Part shown: positions 26,022-34,587 of the stretch, in pieces
How the letters are laid out: every line of letters starts with the position of its first letter
Numbering within the stretch: the stretch's first letter is position 1
Assembly: GCA_934446365.1 (NCBI GenBank)
Contig: CAKSDZ010000004.1
Location: 194,023 to 258,022, forward strand
Direction: 5' to 3'
DNA from: an uncultured Eubacteriales bacterium
GTDB lineage: Bacteria > Bacillota > Clostridia > Oscillospirales > CAG-272
DNA length: 64,000 bases
Translations under genes and position numbers: made by a program
Notes under the pieces: model-generated
Told to the model about the DNA's origin: nothing
The model's input: only the letters and a program-made list of their open reading frames with translations
Databases searched by the model: none

Positions 26022-26050
26022 ATTATAGCATAATGAATATGAATATTCAA
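26022..26050 (-). promoter_or_regulatory. Sigma-A promoter of the OLE RNA/oapA operon
   Basis: On the minus strand this reads TTGAAT, a 17-base spacer, then TATAAT. Initiation is expected near 26015, just before the first OLE hairpin. Confidence 0.85.
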
Positions 26051-26169
26051 GAGCGGGATGCAAGATTTCCTCTATAATTCAAAGAAATCGTCTGTTTGTT
26101 TTTGATATTTATTGAAAAATGTGTATATAAATACAAAAAATATTCATAGAAAATCTTTGGAAAGATTTG

Positions 26170-26198
26170 TTTACATTGTATTCATCCTGTGATATAAT
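26170..26198 (+). promoter_or_regulatory. Sigma-A promoter of the YitT-family gene
   Basis: TTTACA, a 17-base spacer and TATAAT with an extended TGA before the -10, about 85 bases upstream of the ATG. The stretch 26051-26169 between the divergent promoters is AT-rich and I see nothing else in it. Confidence 0.8.
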
Positions 26199-26282
26199 AA
26201 CGATGTAACGGCATCAAATCGAGAAGAAGAGCAGAGCCGTGTCTTTAAAGTGAAAATGTGCATATCCGAAAGGACGGATAAA

Positions 26283-27161
26283 ATGAAAAAATACAGCAAA
26301 CGGTTCAACAAAAATGGGATATCGGAATTTCTTATGCTGTCGGCGGGCGCGGTGCTGACGGCGGCCGGCGTTTATTTCTTTAAGATTCCGAACGGTTTTT
26401 CGACGGGAGGTTTCAGCGGTCTTTCCATCTTGCTCGGAAAGCTTATCGCCGGCGTCAATACCTCTACCTTTGTCACGGTGCTTAACCTTCTTTCCCTTGT
26501 CGTTGGTTTTGCCTTTCTGGGGCGTGGCGTGGGCTGGAAAACGACATATTGTACGCTGCTTTATACCGGTGCGGTCAATTTGTTTGAATGGCTGTGTCCT
26601 ATGACGAGACCTTTTACGGAAGAGATTGTGCTGGAATTGATTTTTGCGAGCATGCTCGGCGCAATCGGCGCCGCATTGGTGTTCAAGTGCGGCGGAAGCA
26701 CCGGCGGCACGGATATCATCGCGCTTGTCTTTCGCAAATATACGAGCGCCGATATCAGCGTGTGTATGCTGGTTGCGGACGGACTCATTGTCGCCGCGTC
26801 TTTCTTTGTGTTCGACACCAAAACCGGACTTTGCTCCGTAATCGGAATGCTCATCAAAACGTATCTTGTGCAGACCGTGGTGGATAGCCTGAACCGCCGC
26901 AAGAGCCTCATGATTATCACGACGGCGCCGCACGAAATCACAAAATTTATTACGGAAACGCTTCACCGTTCCGCGACGATATGGGATGCGCAGGGCGCGT
27001 TTACGGATTCGGATAAATTTGTCATTTTTTCCGCCATGACGACGTATCAGGCCGCCAAGCTCAAAGATTTTGCAAAGTCCGTGGACGAGCATGCTTTTGT
27101 GACCATCAACAAGACCAGCGAGATTTACGGCAAGGGCTTTTTGCCGTTCGGTGGAAAATAA
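26283..27161 (+). CDS. YitT family membrane protein (DUF161 plus DUF2179)
   Basis: A 292-residue protein with about six membrane helices (roughly 12-200) of the YitT/DUF161 type, with family motifs IPNGFSTGGFSGLS and CGGSTGGTDIIALV. A soluble C-terminal DUF2179 domain follows (about 210-290). The exact role is unknown; paralogues are common in Firmicutes. The start MKKYSKRF follows AAAGGA with a proper spacer. It is divergent from the OLE locus. Its downstream terminator appears cut in half, which suggests a recombination junction near 27180. Confidence 0.88.
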   Translation: MKKYSKRFNKNGISEFLMLSAGAVLTAAGVYFFKIPNGFSTGGFSGLSILLGKLIAGVNTSTFVTVLNLLSLVVGFAFLGRGVGWKTTYCTLLYTGAVNLFEWLCPMTRPFTEEIVLELIFASMLGAIGAALVFKCGGSTGGTDIIALVFRKYTSADISVCMLVADGLIVAASFFVFDTKTGLCSVIGMLIKTYLVQTVVDSLNRRKSLMIITTAPHEITKFITETLHRSATIWDAQGAFTDSDKFVIFSAMTTYQAAKLKDFAKSVDEHAFVTINKTSEIYGKGFLPFGGK

Positions 27162-27275
27162 AAAAAGCGCGGCGGCGCCGTTTTGGAATAAGAAGTGAGC
27201 CTGTATAGGCTCTCGGCTGACCGACATGCTGGAAATATATTTTTAAAAAATAATAATTTTAAAATTTAAAGAAAA

Positions 27276-28454
27276 TTGCTTTTATTCGACATATTTCTAC
27301 AAATGATTGCTTCACAATATGGTATATTAAGAATAGTAAGATTTTTGGAACAATGGCCGTATCATTATTATCCTCATTATTGGACTTTTATCGATGCAGG
27401 AAATGGTTATTTCAGAATAAAATGTGTAAAAACTGACTCTGCCGGAAATGACTTGTATATGAGCGTTAAAAACAATTCTTCGTCCAATAATGCGGATGTC
27501 ATATTACAAAAATATGCAAGCTCAGACGGACAATTGTGGAAAGTGCAAAGTACCACAAACGGAAGATATAAAATCATTCCTAAATGTGGGGAAGCAAGCG
27601 GCAGAGTTTTGTGCTTGAATTATTCTCTTCTTGGATATGACTCAAATGGAGTGAATCTAAAATCCAAAACATATAATGATAATACGGAATATATTGACGA
27701 ATGGTATTTGATACCCGATGCCAACCCTATGGTTTCCCAATATGATTATTCGCATACAGCGGCACATTCCGATTATGCATCTCATATGAATAAAATGATG
27801 TTTGCGATGGCTTTTGTCAATAATTGCTATTCCGATATGTTTTCTCTTTCACTGACACATCCTCAGCCGATGCTTGTATCGACTTCTTCGGATGCGCATG
27901 TTGGTTCAGCGTGTACCTCTGCTTGCGGCAGTCAATGCACGAGCCATCATAATAATATCTATAAATTATCGGATGCTATTTATAACAGTACTCGAAATGA
28001 TGATCATATTTATATTTCATGGTCGGAGCATCCTGTTGACGATATATGCTGCGGACAGCCGGATCTGTTCGGAAGTGCTCAGCACGTGCTGAACGGCGTC
28101 GGCACCTTGGCCTCCGTGATTCAGAAAAACGGCGTTATCCGACCGGTGATTGGAATTTATCGAACCAGCGACCCAGCAGGTGAATACTTGTTAGATTCCG
28201 ATAGAATCGTATGCGCTTCTCTTATTTTGGCTCATGAAATGGCGCATGTTTATGGCTTGCGTGAGCAATACGGTTCCGGCGGGATTCATCAGTACGGGAC
28301 GAATTATACTTGCGTAATGATGCAATATAATTTTACGAGTGCTTCCGCATTAAAGCTTTCCATTGAAAACGGAGAGCGAGATGCTTTATGTAATTCATGT
28401 CAGAATCTATTGCAAAAAACTTTATACGCCACCACCATAACGGGAAACAGATGA
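27276..28454 (+). CDS. Ricin-type lectin plus zincin metalloprotease, probably 5'-truncated
   Basis: A 392-residue frame from a TTG. The first 130 residues hold two ricin-like beta-trefoil repeats (GQLWKVQ near 90 and DEWYLIP near 146, plus the tail of a first repeat). The C-terminal part has the zincin motif HEMAHVYGLREQYG near 322. No signal peptide or strong ribosome site is seen, and a full trefoil would need more residues at the front, so the 5' end is probably missing. The gene is much AT-richer than its surroundings. It would normally be a secreted glycan-binding protease. It lies just before a lipoprotein gene. Confidence 0.65.
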   Translation: MLLFDIFLQMIASQYGILRIVRFLEQWPYHYYPHYWTFIDAGNGYFRIKCVKTDSAGNDLYMSVKNNSSSNNADVILQKYASSDGQLWKVQSTTNGRYKIIPKCGEASGRVLCLNYSLLGYDSNGVNLKSKTYNDNTEYIDEWYLIPDANPMVSQYDYSHTAAHSDYASHMNKMMFAMAFVNNCYSDMFSLSLTHPQPMLVSTSSDAHVGSACTSACGSQCTSHHNNIYKLSDAIYNSTRNDDHIYISWSEHPVDDICCGQPDLFGSAQHVLNGVGTLASVIQKNGVIRPVIGIYRTSDPAGEYLLDSDRIVCASLILAHEMAHVYGLREQYGSGGIHQYGTNYTCVMMQYNFTSASALKLSIENGERDALCNSCQNLLQKTLYATTITGNR

Positions 28455-28467
28455 AAGGAGAACGACT

Positions 28468-29319
28468 ATGAAGAAGCTTTTTGTGTTTTTGTTGGCGATC
28501 GCCTTATTGGTGTCGCTGGTTTCCTGTGCTCGCACGGATAATGAGCCTGTGGAAACGATCGAGATTGATTTGGGTCTTGAATCGGTAAAAAAGGTTATCG
28601 AAGGCGATAAGACGTATTTGGTGTTTTCCGATGCTTCAAGCGTCGAATCGGATGGAGATTCTGCGTTTATTATGCAGGCTGCGGGTGTCGGCTTCCGTTC
28701 AAAGGATGCTTTTTATAATGGAATAACAGCCGGTATTTTTACCGCCCAGCAGCGAAGCAGCCTTTCGCAGTATGTAACTGCGGAGAACAACCGAATTCTT
28801 GTGCCCGAGACGAACACGCTCACGGAGCTTGCGCCGCGTGGGAATGATGTTTTAAGCACGATACGCTGGTATGGCGGCGATTCCTATTCAATCCGTTATG
28901 ACACCGATTCCTATTATTACTATTTTACCACAGGAATCGATTATGAGTTCGCACATGATTTCTATCTTCAGGAAAATGCCTTGCGGAAGAAAAATCAGAT
29001 AAGCTATACGGAAAACGGAATTCATTATACGCAGTATGATTATATTGGCGCGATGTCGGGTGAATATATGAGGCTTTTGCGCTGGGATTATCAGGCGAAC
29101 GGCTTGAACTATTCGGTGTTACAGACTCTTTCCGAGGTGAATGAAACCGATATTCAAACCTCCGGCAGAAGCGGATATGAAAATTTCACAATTGTGATCG
29201 ATGACGGAGATATGTTATTTCTTGTAAATTCCGGAACGGGTGATGTTATTAAATCAGTCAATGTGGATGAAGCTTTTATTACTGCATTTATCCCGCAAGC
29301 AATGACTTTTTCGGAATAA
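28468..29319 (+). CDS. Lipoprotein of unknown function
   Basis: A 283-residue protein with a lipoprotein signal peptide ending in the lipobox LVSC (Cys near residue 20), so the mature protein is anchored to the outer face of the membrane. The rest is Tyr- and Asp-rich (for example SYSIRYDTDSYYYYF) and looks beta-structured. I recognise no domain. ATG follows AAAGGAG that overlaps the stop of the lectin-zincin gene, so the two are one transcription unit and may be a secreted partner pair. Confidence 0.75.
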   Translation: MKKLFVFLLAIALLVSLVSCARTDNEPVETIEIDLGLESVKKVIEGDKTYLVFSDASSVESDGDSAFIMQAAGVGFRSKDAFYNGITAGIFTAQQRSSLSQYVTAENNRILVPETNTLTELAPRGNDVLSTIRWYGGDSYSIRYDTDSYYYYFTTGIDYEFAHDFYLQENALRKKNQISYTENGIHYTQYDYIGAMSGEYMRLLRWDYQANGLNYSVLQTLSEVNETDIQTSGRSGYENFTIVIDDGDMLFLVNSGTGDVIKSVNVDEAFITAFIPQAMTFSE

Positions 29320-29326
29320 AAATAAG

Positions 29327-29359
29327 AAAGAAGCGCGGCGGGGCCGCGCTTCTTTTTTG
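29327..29359. terminator. Terminator between the lipoprotein and GH78 genes
   Basis: A 12-bp GC-rich stem (AAGAAGCGCGGC with GCCGCGCTTCTT) followed by a T-run on the plus strand. It ends the plus-strand lipoprotein unit and can also act for the convergent gene. Confidence 0.85.
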
Positions 29360-29363
29360 TTTT

Positions 29364-31529
29364 TTATCCGAGCATACCCATGCCGTCCATCCAGTAGATA
29401 ACGTGAGAGGCGAAGCCGTGATTGCAGCTTGCATTCGGTGTGTCGTTCTCCCACAGCGTACCCGTGAACTCCGCCATTTTGGAGAAATATCCCTTGATAT
29501 TCTCCGTGAGCTTTTCGTATTCACCGTAACGGTATAGCAGCTCCAAGCGCAGGTAATTGCCGATAAAGGCATTGGAGGGATAAATGTTTTTCCATTTCGC
29601 ATCCTCGCTGAGGTTTGGCCATCCGCCTTTTTTGACGCGGTCGGGTCCGAAATCAAGGAGCAGACGGTGCCACAGCTCGGGATGGCTTTCCGGTGTCGCC
29701 ACCCCGCAGAAGAACGCATAATATTGGCAGCTTTCGGTGCACATGCCGGAGAGGACTGCTTTCCCGTCGTCGTTATAGACGGCATTATCGCAGTAGAAGC
29801 CGTTTTCCATAAAAGATTGTTCATTGATTACTTTTTCGATGTGCTCCGCCTTCTCTATGAGCGCGCTTTCGCCATAGAGCGCCGCCACGCTCCGGAGCAT
29901 TTTGGCGTAGAGCATATTGGTGGGATAATTGATATCCTGCACCAGATCATTGGATTTCGACCATTCGACAAAGACCCATGCTTCCAGCTTTTCGAGCAGA
30001 CCGTCGCCATTTTCAAACGGCTTGAAATACGCTAAAAGAGCATCGATACGGGGCTTTGCGGCATCGATGAAAGCGCGGTCGTGGGTTCTCTCCAAATATT
30101 CCTCAAGCTCAATGACGAGCCACATTGCCCAGTTCGGGATGAAATTGCCGTTGTAGTGATCGCCGGGATAACACATCGGAAACATTCCCTTCGGAAGCTT
30201 TTTGAAGCTTTCCGGCAGGAAGAAGTTTTCGAGAAAATTGTGTTCGACCTCGCTTTTTCCGGTGAGAAGCTTTTCGACTCTCGCCGTGAAAAAGCTGTCG
30301 CACAGCCAGCCCGCGCGCTCGCGCGACGGGCAATCCATATAGACGGTAAACGTGTTTTGCCGGTACGTTTCCACGGCGGCCTCGAAGATATTGGCAAGCA
30401 CGGGATCCGTGCCGATGTAGCGGCGGGATGTCTTTCCCGCTCCGAAATACCGAATGCCGACATTGGAAACGGTGACTTTTCCCGTTTTTGCGTGGATGCG
30501 GAGCACGCTCATCGTATACGGTTCAAAGGTAGACAAGTGATAGGAGCCTTTTTTCAGGTGCCAAATGAGACTGCTCACGATGCCCATTCTGCGGAAATCG
30601 ATGCGGCCGCCTTCACCCTCATATTCGTCAAAGGTGACGACAAGCTCGGTGTCCTCTTCGCAGACGGCGTCGAATACGACCTGTCCCGTGGTATCCCGTT
30701 TCATCCGATAGGTGACGGCATTTCCGGCTGATATCACATCCTCCCCGGGAATTTCATCGGTCTGCGTCACGGAGAGCGTGTCAAGATTGCGCGCTGTGAG
30801 AAGAGAATTGGTTGTGATTTCGTCCAGCGTGAAGCCTTTATAGTTCTCATCGATATTGACGATGTGCCGTCCATATCGCACTTCCTCCGCATGGTCGCCG
30901 ATGGCAAAGGTCACGCGGGAAGTGATTTTTTCTGCCGGAACAAAGTCATAGACATTGTATTCGCAGCCGCGTGCGATAAAGGTCTTTTCTTCCGTCGGAG
31001 CCGTTTCGATTAGAGGAAAGCCGGAAACTCCTTTTTCCGTTTCCCAAGCCGCAAGGGCCGGGGCGAGATGGTAAACCTCGCAGAAAGTGCGCTGGAAGCT
31101 GTATCTCTGCACCTTTTGCTCATGCTCTGTGACCTCCCGGCAAAGAAAACCGGATTTGCCGGTAGCGGCGGTTATCCTGCCGTCTTCTTCTAATTCTGCG
31201 CAGAGAAAGGATGGCTGGTCGAGATGATAGTAGGAATTGCAGTTGTAGCCGGCGACCGTGACGGTGACGATGCTTCCGTCCGGCTTCACATATGGGGTGA
31301 GGTCGAGCTCGTCTACGCGGTAGAAGCCGTGCGCAGACCGCGCAGGTCCGAAGGCGGCGAATGTCCCGTCAACCTTCACGACATAGGCGGAGGAGCCTGT
31401 GAGACGCAGGACCGTCTTTTTCGAGTTTTTGGTTTCTGTACGGAAGCTGAGCCAAAGGTTGATTTCCTGCTCTCTTCCGGCCGCCCAAACGGGGACGGCG
31501 CTTGTAAAGCTGGCAAGTGTCGGTTTCAT
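29364..31529 (-). CDS. GH78-like alpha-L-rhamnosidase family protein
   Basis: A 721-residue protein without a signal peptide. N-terminal beta-sandwich domains (about 1-370) precede an (alpha/alpha)6 barrel. DCPSRERAGWLCDS near 400 matches the GH78 catalytic-region pattern (CPxRxERxGWxGD), with Cys in place of the usual Gly, and WVFVEWSKSNDLVQD is a later barrel motif. The variation means the exact sugar specificity is unsure. The start has an unusually distant AAGGAG (about 17 bases). The gene stands alone between two terminators, so it is probably a cytoplasmic glycan-degradation enzyme. Confidence 0.72.
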   Translation of the reverse strand: MKPTLASFTSAVPVWAAGREQEINLWLSFRTETKNSKKTVLRLTGSSAYVVKVDGTFAAFGPARSAHGFYRVDELDLTPYVKPDGSIVTVTVAGYNCNSYYHLDQPSFLCAELEEDGRITAATGKSGFLCREVTEHEQKVQRYSFQRTFCEVYHLAPALAAWETEKGVSGFPLIETAPTEEKTFIARGCEYNVYDFVPAEKITSRVTFAIGDHAEEVRYGRHIVNIDENYKGFTLDEITTNSLLTARNLDTLSVTQTDEIPGEDVISAGNAVTYRMKRDTTGQVVFDAVCEEDTELVVTFDEYEGEGGRIDFRRMGIVSSLIWHLKKGSYHLSTFEPYTMSVLRIHAKTGKVTVSNVGIRYFGAGKTSRRYIGTDPVLANIFEAAVETYRQNTFTVYMDCPSRERAGWLCDSFFTARVEKLLTGKSEVEHNFLENFFLPESFKKLPKGMFPMCYPGDHYNGNFIPNWAMWLVIELEEYLERTHDRAFIDAAKPRIDALLAYFKPFENGDGLLEKLEAWVFVEWSKSNDLVQDINYPTNMLYAKMLRSVAALYGESALIEKAEHIEKVINEQSFMENGFYCDNAVYNDDGKAVLSGMCTESCQYYAFFCGVATPESHPELWHRLLLDFGPDRVKKGGWPNLSEDAKWKNIYPSNAFIGNYLRLELLYRYGEYEKLTENIKGYFSKMAEFTGTLWENDTPNASCNHGFASHVIYWMDGMGMLG

Positions 31530-31569
31530 ATATTTTATTTTATGCTGCTCCTTATTTGATATTTTCTCT

Positions 31570-31598
31570 ATTAAAGCATATCCGGCGAAAAAAATCAA
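31570..31598 (-). promoter_or_regulatory. Possible promoter of the GH78-like gene
   Basis: On the minus strand this reads TTGATT, a 17-base spacer, then TTTAAT, about 40 bases before the start. Confidence 0.5.
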
Positions 31599-31654
31599 TC
31601 CCCAATCAGGGAATTCCCTTGAAAGTTTTCAAATTGGATGTGAGGCGGTTTCAG

Positions 31655-31695
31655 ATAAAAAGCGCATTGCATCGGCAATGCGCTTTTTATTTTTG
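31655..31695 (-). terminator. Intrinsic terminator of gap
   Basis: A 14-bp stem (AAAAAGCGCATTGC with GCAATGCGCTTTTT, 4-base loop) with a T-run on the minus strand right after the gap stop. Confidence 0.88.
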
Positions 31696-31697
31696 AA

Positions 31698-32753
31698 TTA
31701 CAGCTCTGCGAAATATTTGATTGTGCGCACCATCTGAGAGGTGTAGCTGTTTTCGTTGTCGTACCAAGAAACAACCTGAACCTGATAGGTGTCGTCGTCG
31801 ATCTTCGTTACCATCGTCTGCGTAGCATCGAAGAGGGAACCGTAGGTCATGCCGATGACGTCGGAAGAAACGATTTCATCGGTGTTGTAGCCGAAAGAAG
31901 CGGAAGCGGCGGCTTTCATCGCGGCGTTGATGCTGTCCTTGGTTACGTCCTTGCCTTTCACAACCGCTACAAGGATTGTGGTGGAGCCGGTCGGTACCGG
32001 AACGCGCTGAGCGGAACCGATGAGCTTGCCGTTGAGCTCCGGAATGACAAGGCCGATGGCCTTTGCGGCGCCGGTGGAGTTCGGAACGATGTTCTGCGCG
32101 CCGGCACGGGCACGGCGGAGATCGCCTTTTCTCTGCGGACCGTCGAGGATCATCTGATCGCCTGTGTAAGCGTGGACGGTCGTCATGATGCCGCTCTGAA
32201 TCGGATAGGTATCGTTGAGCGTCTTTGCCATCGGCGCGAGGCAGTTTGTCGTGCAGGACGCAGCGGAAATGATCTGGTCGTCCTTTGTCAATGTATTCTC
32301 GTTTACGCTGAATACGATGGTTTTGAGGTCATTGCCCGCGGGAGCGGAGATGACGACTTTCTTTGCGCCGGCTTCGATATGAGCCATGGATTTTTCCTTG
32401 GAGCAGTAGAAGCCTGTGCATTCGAGAACGACGTCGACACCGAGCTTGCCCCACGGCAAGTCGGTCGCCTTCGGGCAGGCATAGATGGTGATTTCCTTGC
32501 CGTCTACCGTAATGGAACCGGGCGTGACGACGGTTTTGCCGTCCTCACCGAGAACGGAATCCTTGTAGGTAACGGTATGTCCCTTTGCGACATAGCTGCC
32601 CTGAGCCGTGTCGTATTTGAGAAGGTGAGCGAGCATTTTCGGGCTTGTGAGGTCATTGATGGCGACGACTTCGTAGCCCTCTGCGCCGAACATCTGACGG
32701 AAAGCCAGACGTCCGATACGGCCGAAGCCGTTGATGGCAACTTTAACAGACAT
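31698..32753 (-). CDS. gap: Glyceraldehyde-3-phosphate dehydrogenase, type I
   Basis: A 351-residue glycolytic dehydrogenase. The NAD fold opens with VKVAINGFGRIGRLAFRQ. The catalytic Cys is in SAASCTTNCLAP near 155. HAYTGDQMILDGP and WYDNENSY follow. The protein is about 15 residues longer than the usual 335 because of an insertion in the N-terminal domain. The start at MSVKVAI follows GGAGG. It is monocistronic, with its own terminator. Other glycolysis genes are elsewhere (gpmI at 61.7 kb). Confidence 0.96.
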   Translation of the reverse strand: MSVKVAINGFGRIGRLAFRQMFGAEGYEVVAINDLTSPKMLAHLLKYDTAQGSYVAKGHTVTYKDSVLGEDGKTVVTPGSITVDGKEITIYACPKATDLPWGKLGVDVVLECTGFYCSKEKSMAHIEAGAKKVVISAPAGNDLKTIVFSVNENTLTKDDQIISAASCTTNCLAPMAKTLNDTYPIQSGIMTTVHAYTGDQMILDGPQRKGDLRRARAGAQNIVPNSTGAAKAIGLVIPELNGKLIGSAQRVPVPTGSTTILVAVVKGKDVTKDSINAAMKAAASASFGYNTDEIVSSDVIGMTYGSLFDATQTMVTKIDDDTYQVQVVSWYDNENSYTSQMVRTIKYFAEL

Positions 32754-32815
32754 TTTAAATTCCTCCGAAATCATTTATTTTTGAGCTGTGGAAAAATTTT
32801 TCCATACATATCTTT

Positions 32816-32844
32816 ATTTTAACCTATAATGAAAAAATATACAA
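32816..32844 (-). promoter_or_regulatory. Possible sigma-A promoter of gap
   Basis: On the minus strand this reads TTGTAT, a 17-base spacer, then TAAAAT, about 60 bases before the gap start. Several AT-rich alternatives overlap it. Confidence 0.5.
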
Positions 32845-33006
32845 TACCTTTTTCAAAAATAATTGACGATAAATTGTTATTTTTTTGTGAAGTTAACATC
32901 ATTTGCTCGCTGCTGCGAATGACGGCTGCTTTTTCGGAGATACTAACAAATGAAAAATCCGTTTACGACGGATATTGAAATTCAGAATATAATACAGGAG
33001 GAAGAT

Positions 33007-33462
33007 ATGGCAGAAAAACAAAAGAAGACAAATCCTGACGAGGAGCTTCTTCAGGAGATGTACAAAAACGCATGCATGGGGACGGATTCGGTCACGACGA
33101 TTCTCGGCAAGACCAAGGACGAAAAGCTTCGCTGTGAGCTTACCGCCCAGCTTGACGGCTATCAGAATTTTGCCAATGTGACGCGCAACAAGCTCTCGGG
33201 GATGTCGGCGACGGCGAAAGAAATCAACGCATTTGCGAAAATTCCCGCGGAGATGTCCATCATGATGACCACCATGGTGGACAGCTCGACGCCGAAAATC
33301 GCGGAAATGATGATCAACGGCTCCACAATGGGCGTAATCAATCTGAAAAAGCGCATTAAGCAGGCGCAGACGGAGGGCGTTTCCCAAGACGTCGTGAAGA
33401 TTGCAAGTGATATCATGGCTTTTGAAGAGGACAACATCAATAAAATGAAAAATTATCTCTGA
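33007..33462 (+). CDS. Helical protein of unknown function
   Basis: A 151-residue soluble protein, predicted almost entirely helical (for example DEELLQEMYKNACMGTDSV and NLKKRIKQAQTEGVSQDVV). The pattern of a few long helices rich in Met, Lys and Ala resembles ferritin-like or four-helix-bundle proteins, but I see no metal-ligand motif. ATG follows ACAGGAGG. An in-frame ATG 57 bases upstream lacks a ribosome site. It is a single gene with its own terminator, and I cannot assign a role. Confidence 0.65.
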   Translation: MAEKQKKTNPDEELLQEMYKNACMGTDSVTTILGKTKDEKLRCELTAQLDGYQNFANVTRNKLSGMSATAKEINAFAKIPAEMSIMMTTMVDSSTPKIAEMMINGSTMGVINLKKRIKQAQTEGVSQDVVKIASDIMAFEEDNINKMKNYL

Positions 33463-33467
33463 AAGAG

Positions 33468-33500
33468 AAAAAACGCCGCATGATACGGCGTTTTCCTTTT
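33468..33500. terminator. Terminator after the helical protein gene
   Basis: A 9-bp stem (AAAACGCCG with CGGCGTTTT) followed by a T-rich run on the plus strand. It faces a convergent gene. Confidence 0.8.
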
Positions 33501-33513
33501 TGACGGCGTGGGA

Positions 33514-34536
33514 TTATGGGCGCGCCCTCCGACGTGTCCCGATTTCCTTTTTGATGCCAAGAATCAGCATGTCGATGACGGCGTCAAGCTCTGCGGTTTC
33601 GAGGTCGATACTCCGTACATGGAGAACGGCAGGCGTTTCGATGCCGGAAAGCTTGTATTCCATGACCGATTTTCCGTATTTGTCGACGGAAAGCCGCATG
33701 TTTTCGGAAAAAAGGCAGGCATCCTCAAAAAGTGCAAATTCGAGCGCGCATTCCGGCGCCAGTCTTGCAAGCAAAGATGCCGCTTCGCCGTTTTTCAGGC
33801 TTCGCTTGGTGAGGGCGGTTCGTGCGGAAAAACACAAAATGAGACGTTCGTCGTATTCATCAAGCCGAATGTCGATATCGACGATGCCGTTTTCCGAAAG
33901 CTTCATCTGTATGTATAAAAGCCTGTTGAACAGAAAGATGAAGTCATAGAGTTTCAGCTTCACATATTTTCTGTCGCGTACGGCGGCATCTATATTCACG
34001 GTGATCCGATATCCGAGCGCGCGGAACGCGCCTTTGAGCTTGGAGGAAAGTCTGTCCAAAAGCTCGCAGATGTCGTATACATAAGCGCCTGCCGCACGTT
34101 CCATTCCGCAGATATCGATGAGGTCGGCGTAGATACGGCTTTGCCGAAAGGGCTGTGATTCCGTTTCCGAGGGGGAAGATTCATATGCCGCCGGCAGGAA
34201 GCCGTCGAGCGCCGTGCCGCGGCGTTCGGTCATGCGCAGCATTTCTTCATCGCCGTCGGGATATTGAAGGCGTGAGAGAAACAGAAAAACATAAGCGTCG
34301 TCATCCTGCAGGACGACGGCGCGCCGATACGGCGTATCGCCCGGCACCTCCGCATCCATGCCTGCGTATAAAGGCTTTTTGCCGCGCAGACGGCGGACGA
34401 TGTCGGCGCCGCGGCGAAGCGCCGGCAGATATTTTCCCGCCGCAGCATTTTTATACACGATGCATCCGGTGCCATCTGCTGCGACGACGGGGAAGATCGT
34501 GCGGTCAAAGTGTTCCCGGTATAACTCTCGTTTCAT
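33514..34536 (-). CDS. Uncharacterised protein, possible degenerate PAS/histidine-kinase-like
   Basis: A 340-residue soluble protein. The N-terminal 100 residues (FPVVAADGTGCIVYKNAAA onwards) look like a PAS-type sensor fold. The middle (DICELLDRLSSKLKGAFRALG) resembles the helical pair that follows in sensor kinases. The end has strands such as DIDIRLDEYDERLILCFSA, like the start of a HATPase domain. No phospho-accepting His, N-box or G-box is recognisable, so if related it is degenerate and non-catalytic. No response regulator is adjacent. The ribosome site is weak. Confidence 0.55.
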   Translation of the reverse strand: MKRELYREHFDRTIFPVVAADGTGCIVYKNAAAGKYLPALRRGADIVRRLRGKKPLYAGMDAEVPGDTPYRRAVVLQDDDAYVFLFLSRLQYPDGDEEMLRMTERRGTALDGFLPAAYESSPSETESQPFRQSRIYADLIDICGMERAAGAYVYDICELLDRLSSKLKGAFRALGYRITVNIDAAVRDRKYVKLKLYDFIFLFNRLLYIQMKLSENGIVDIDIRLDEYDERLILCFSARTALTKRSLKNGEAASLLARLAPECALEFALFEDACLFSENMRLSVDKYGKSVMEYKLSGIETPAVLHVRSIDLETAELDAVIDMLILGIKKEIGTRRRARP

Positions 34537-34587
34537 GTTCTTTTGCGGGAAAAGCGAAGCATTTCGGCTTCGCTTTTCGATTCCTTT

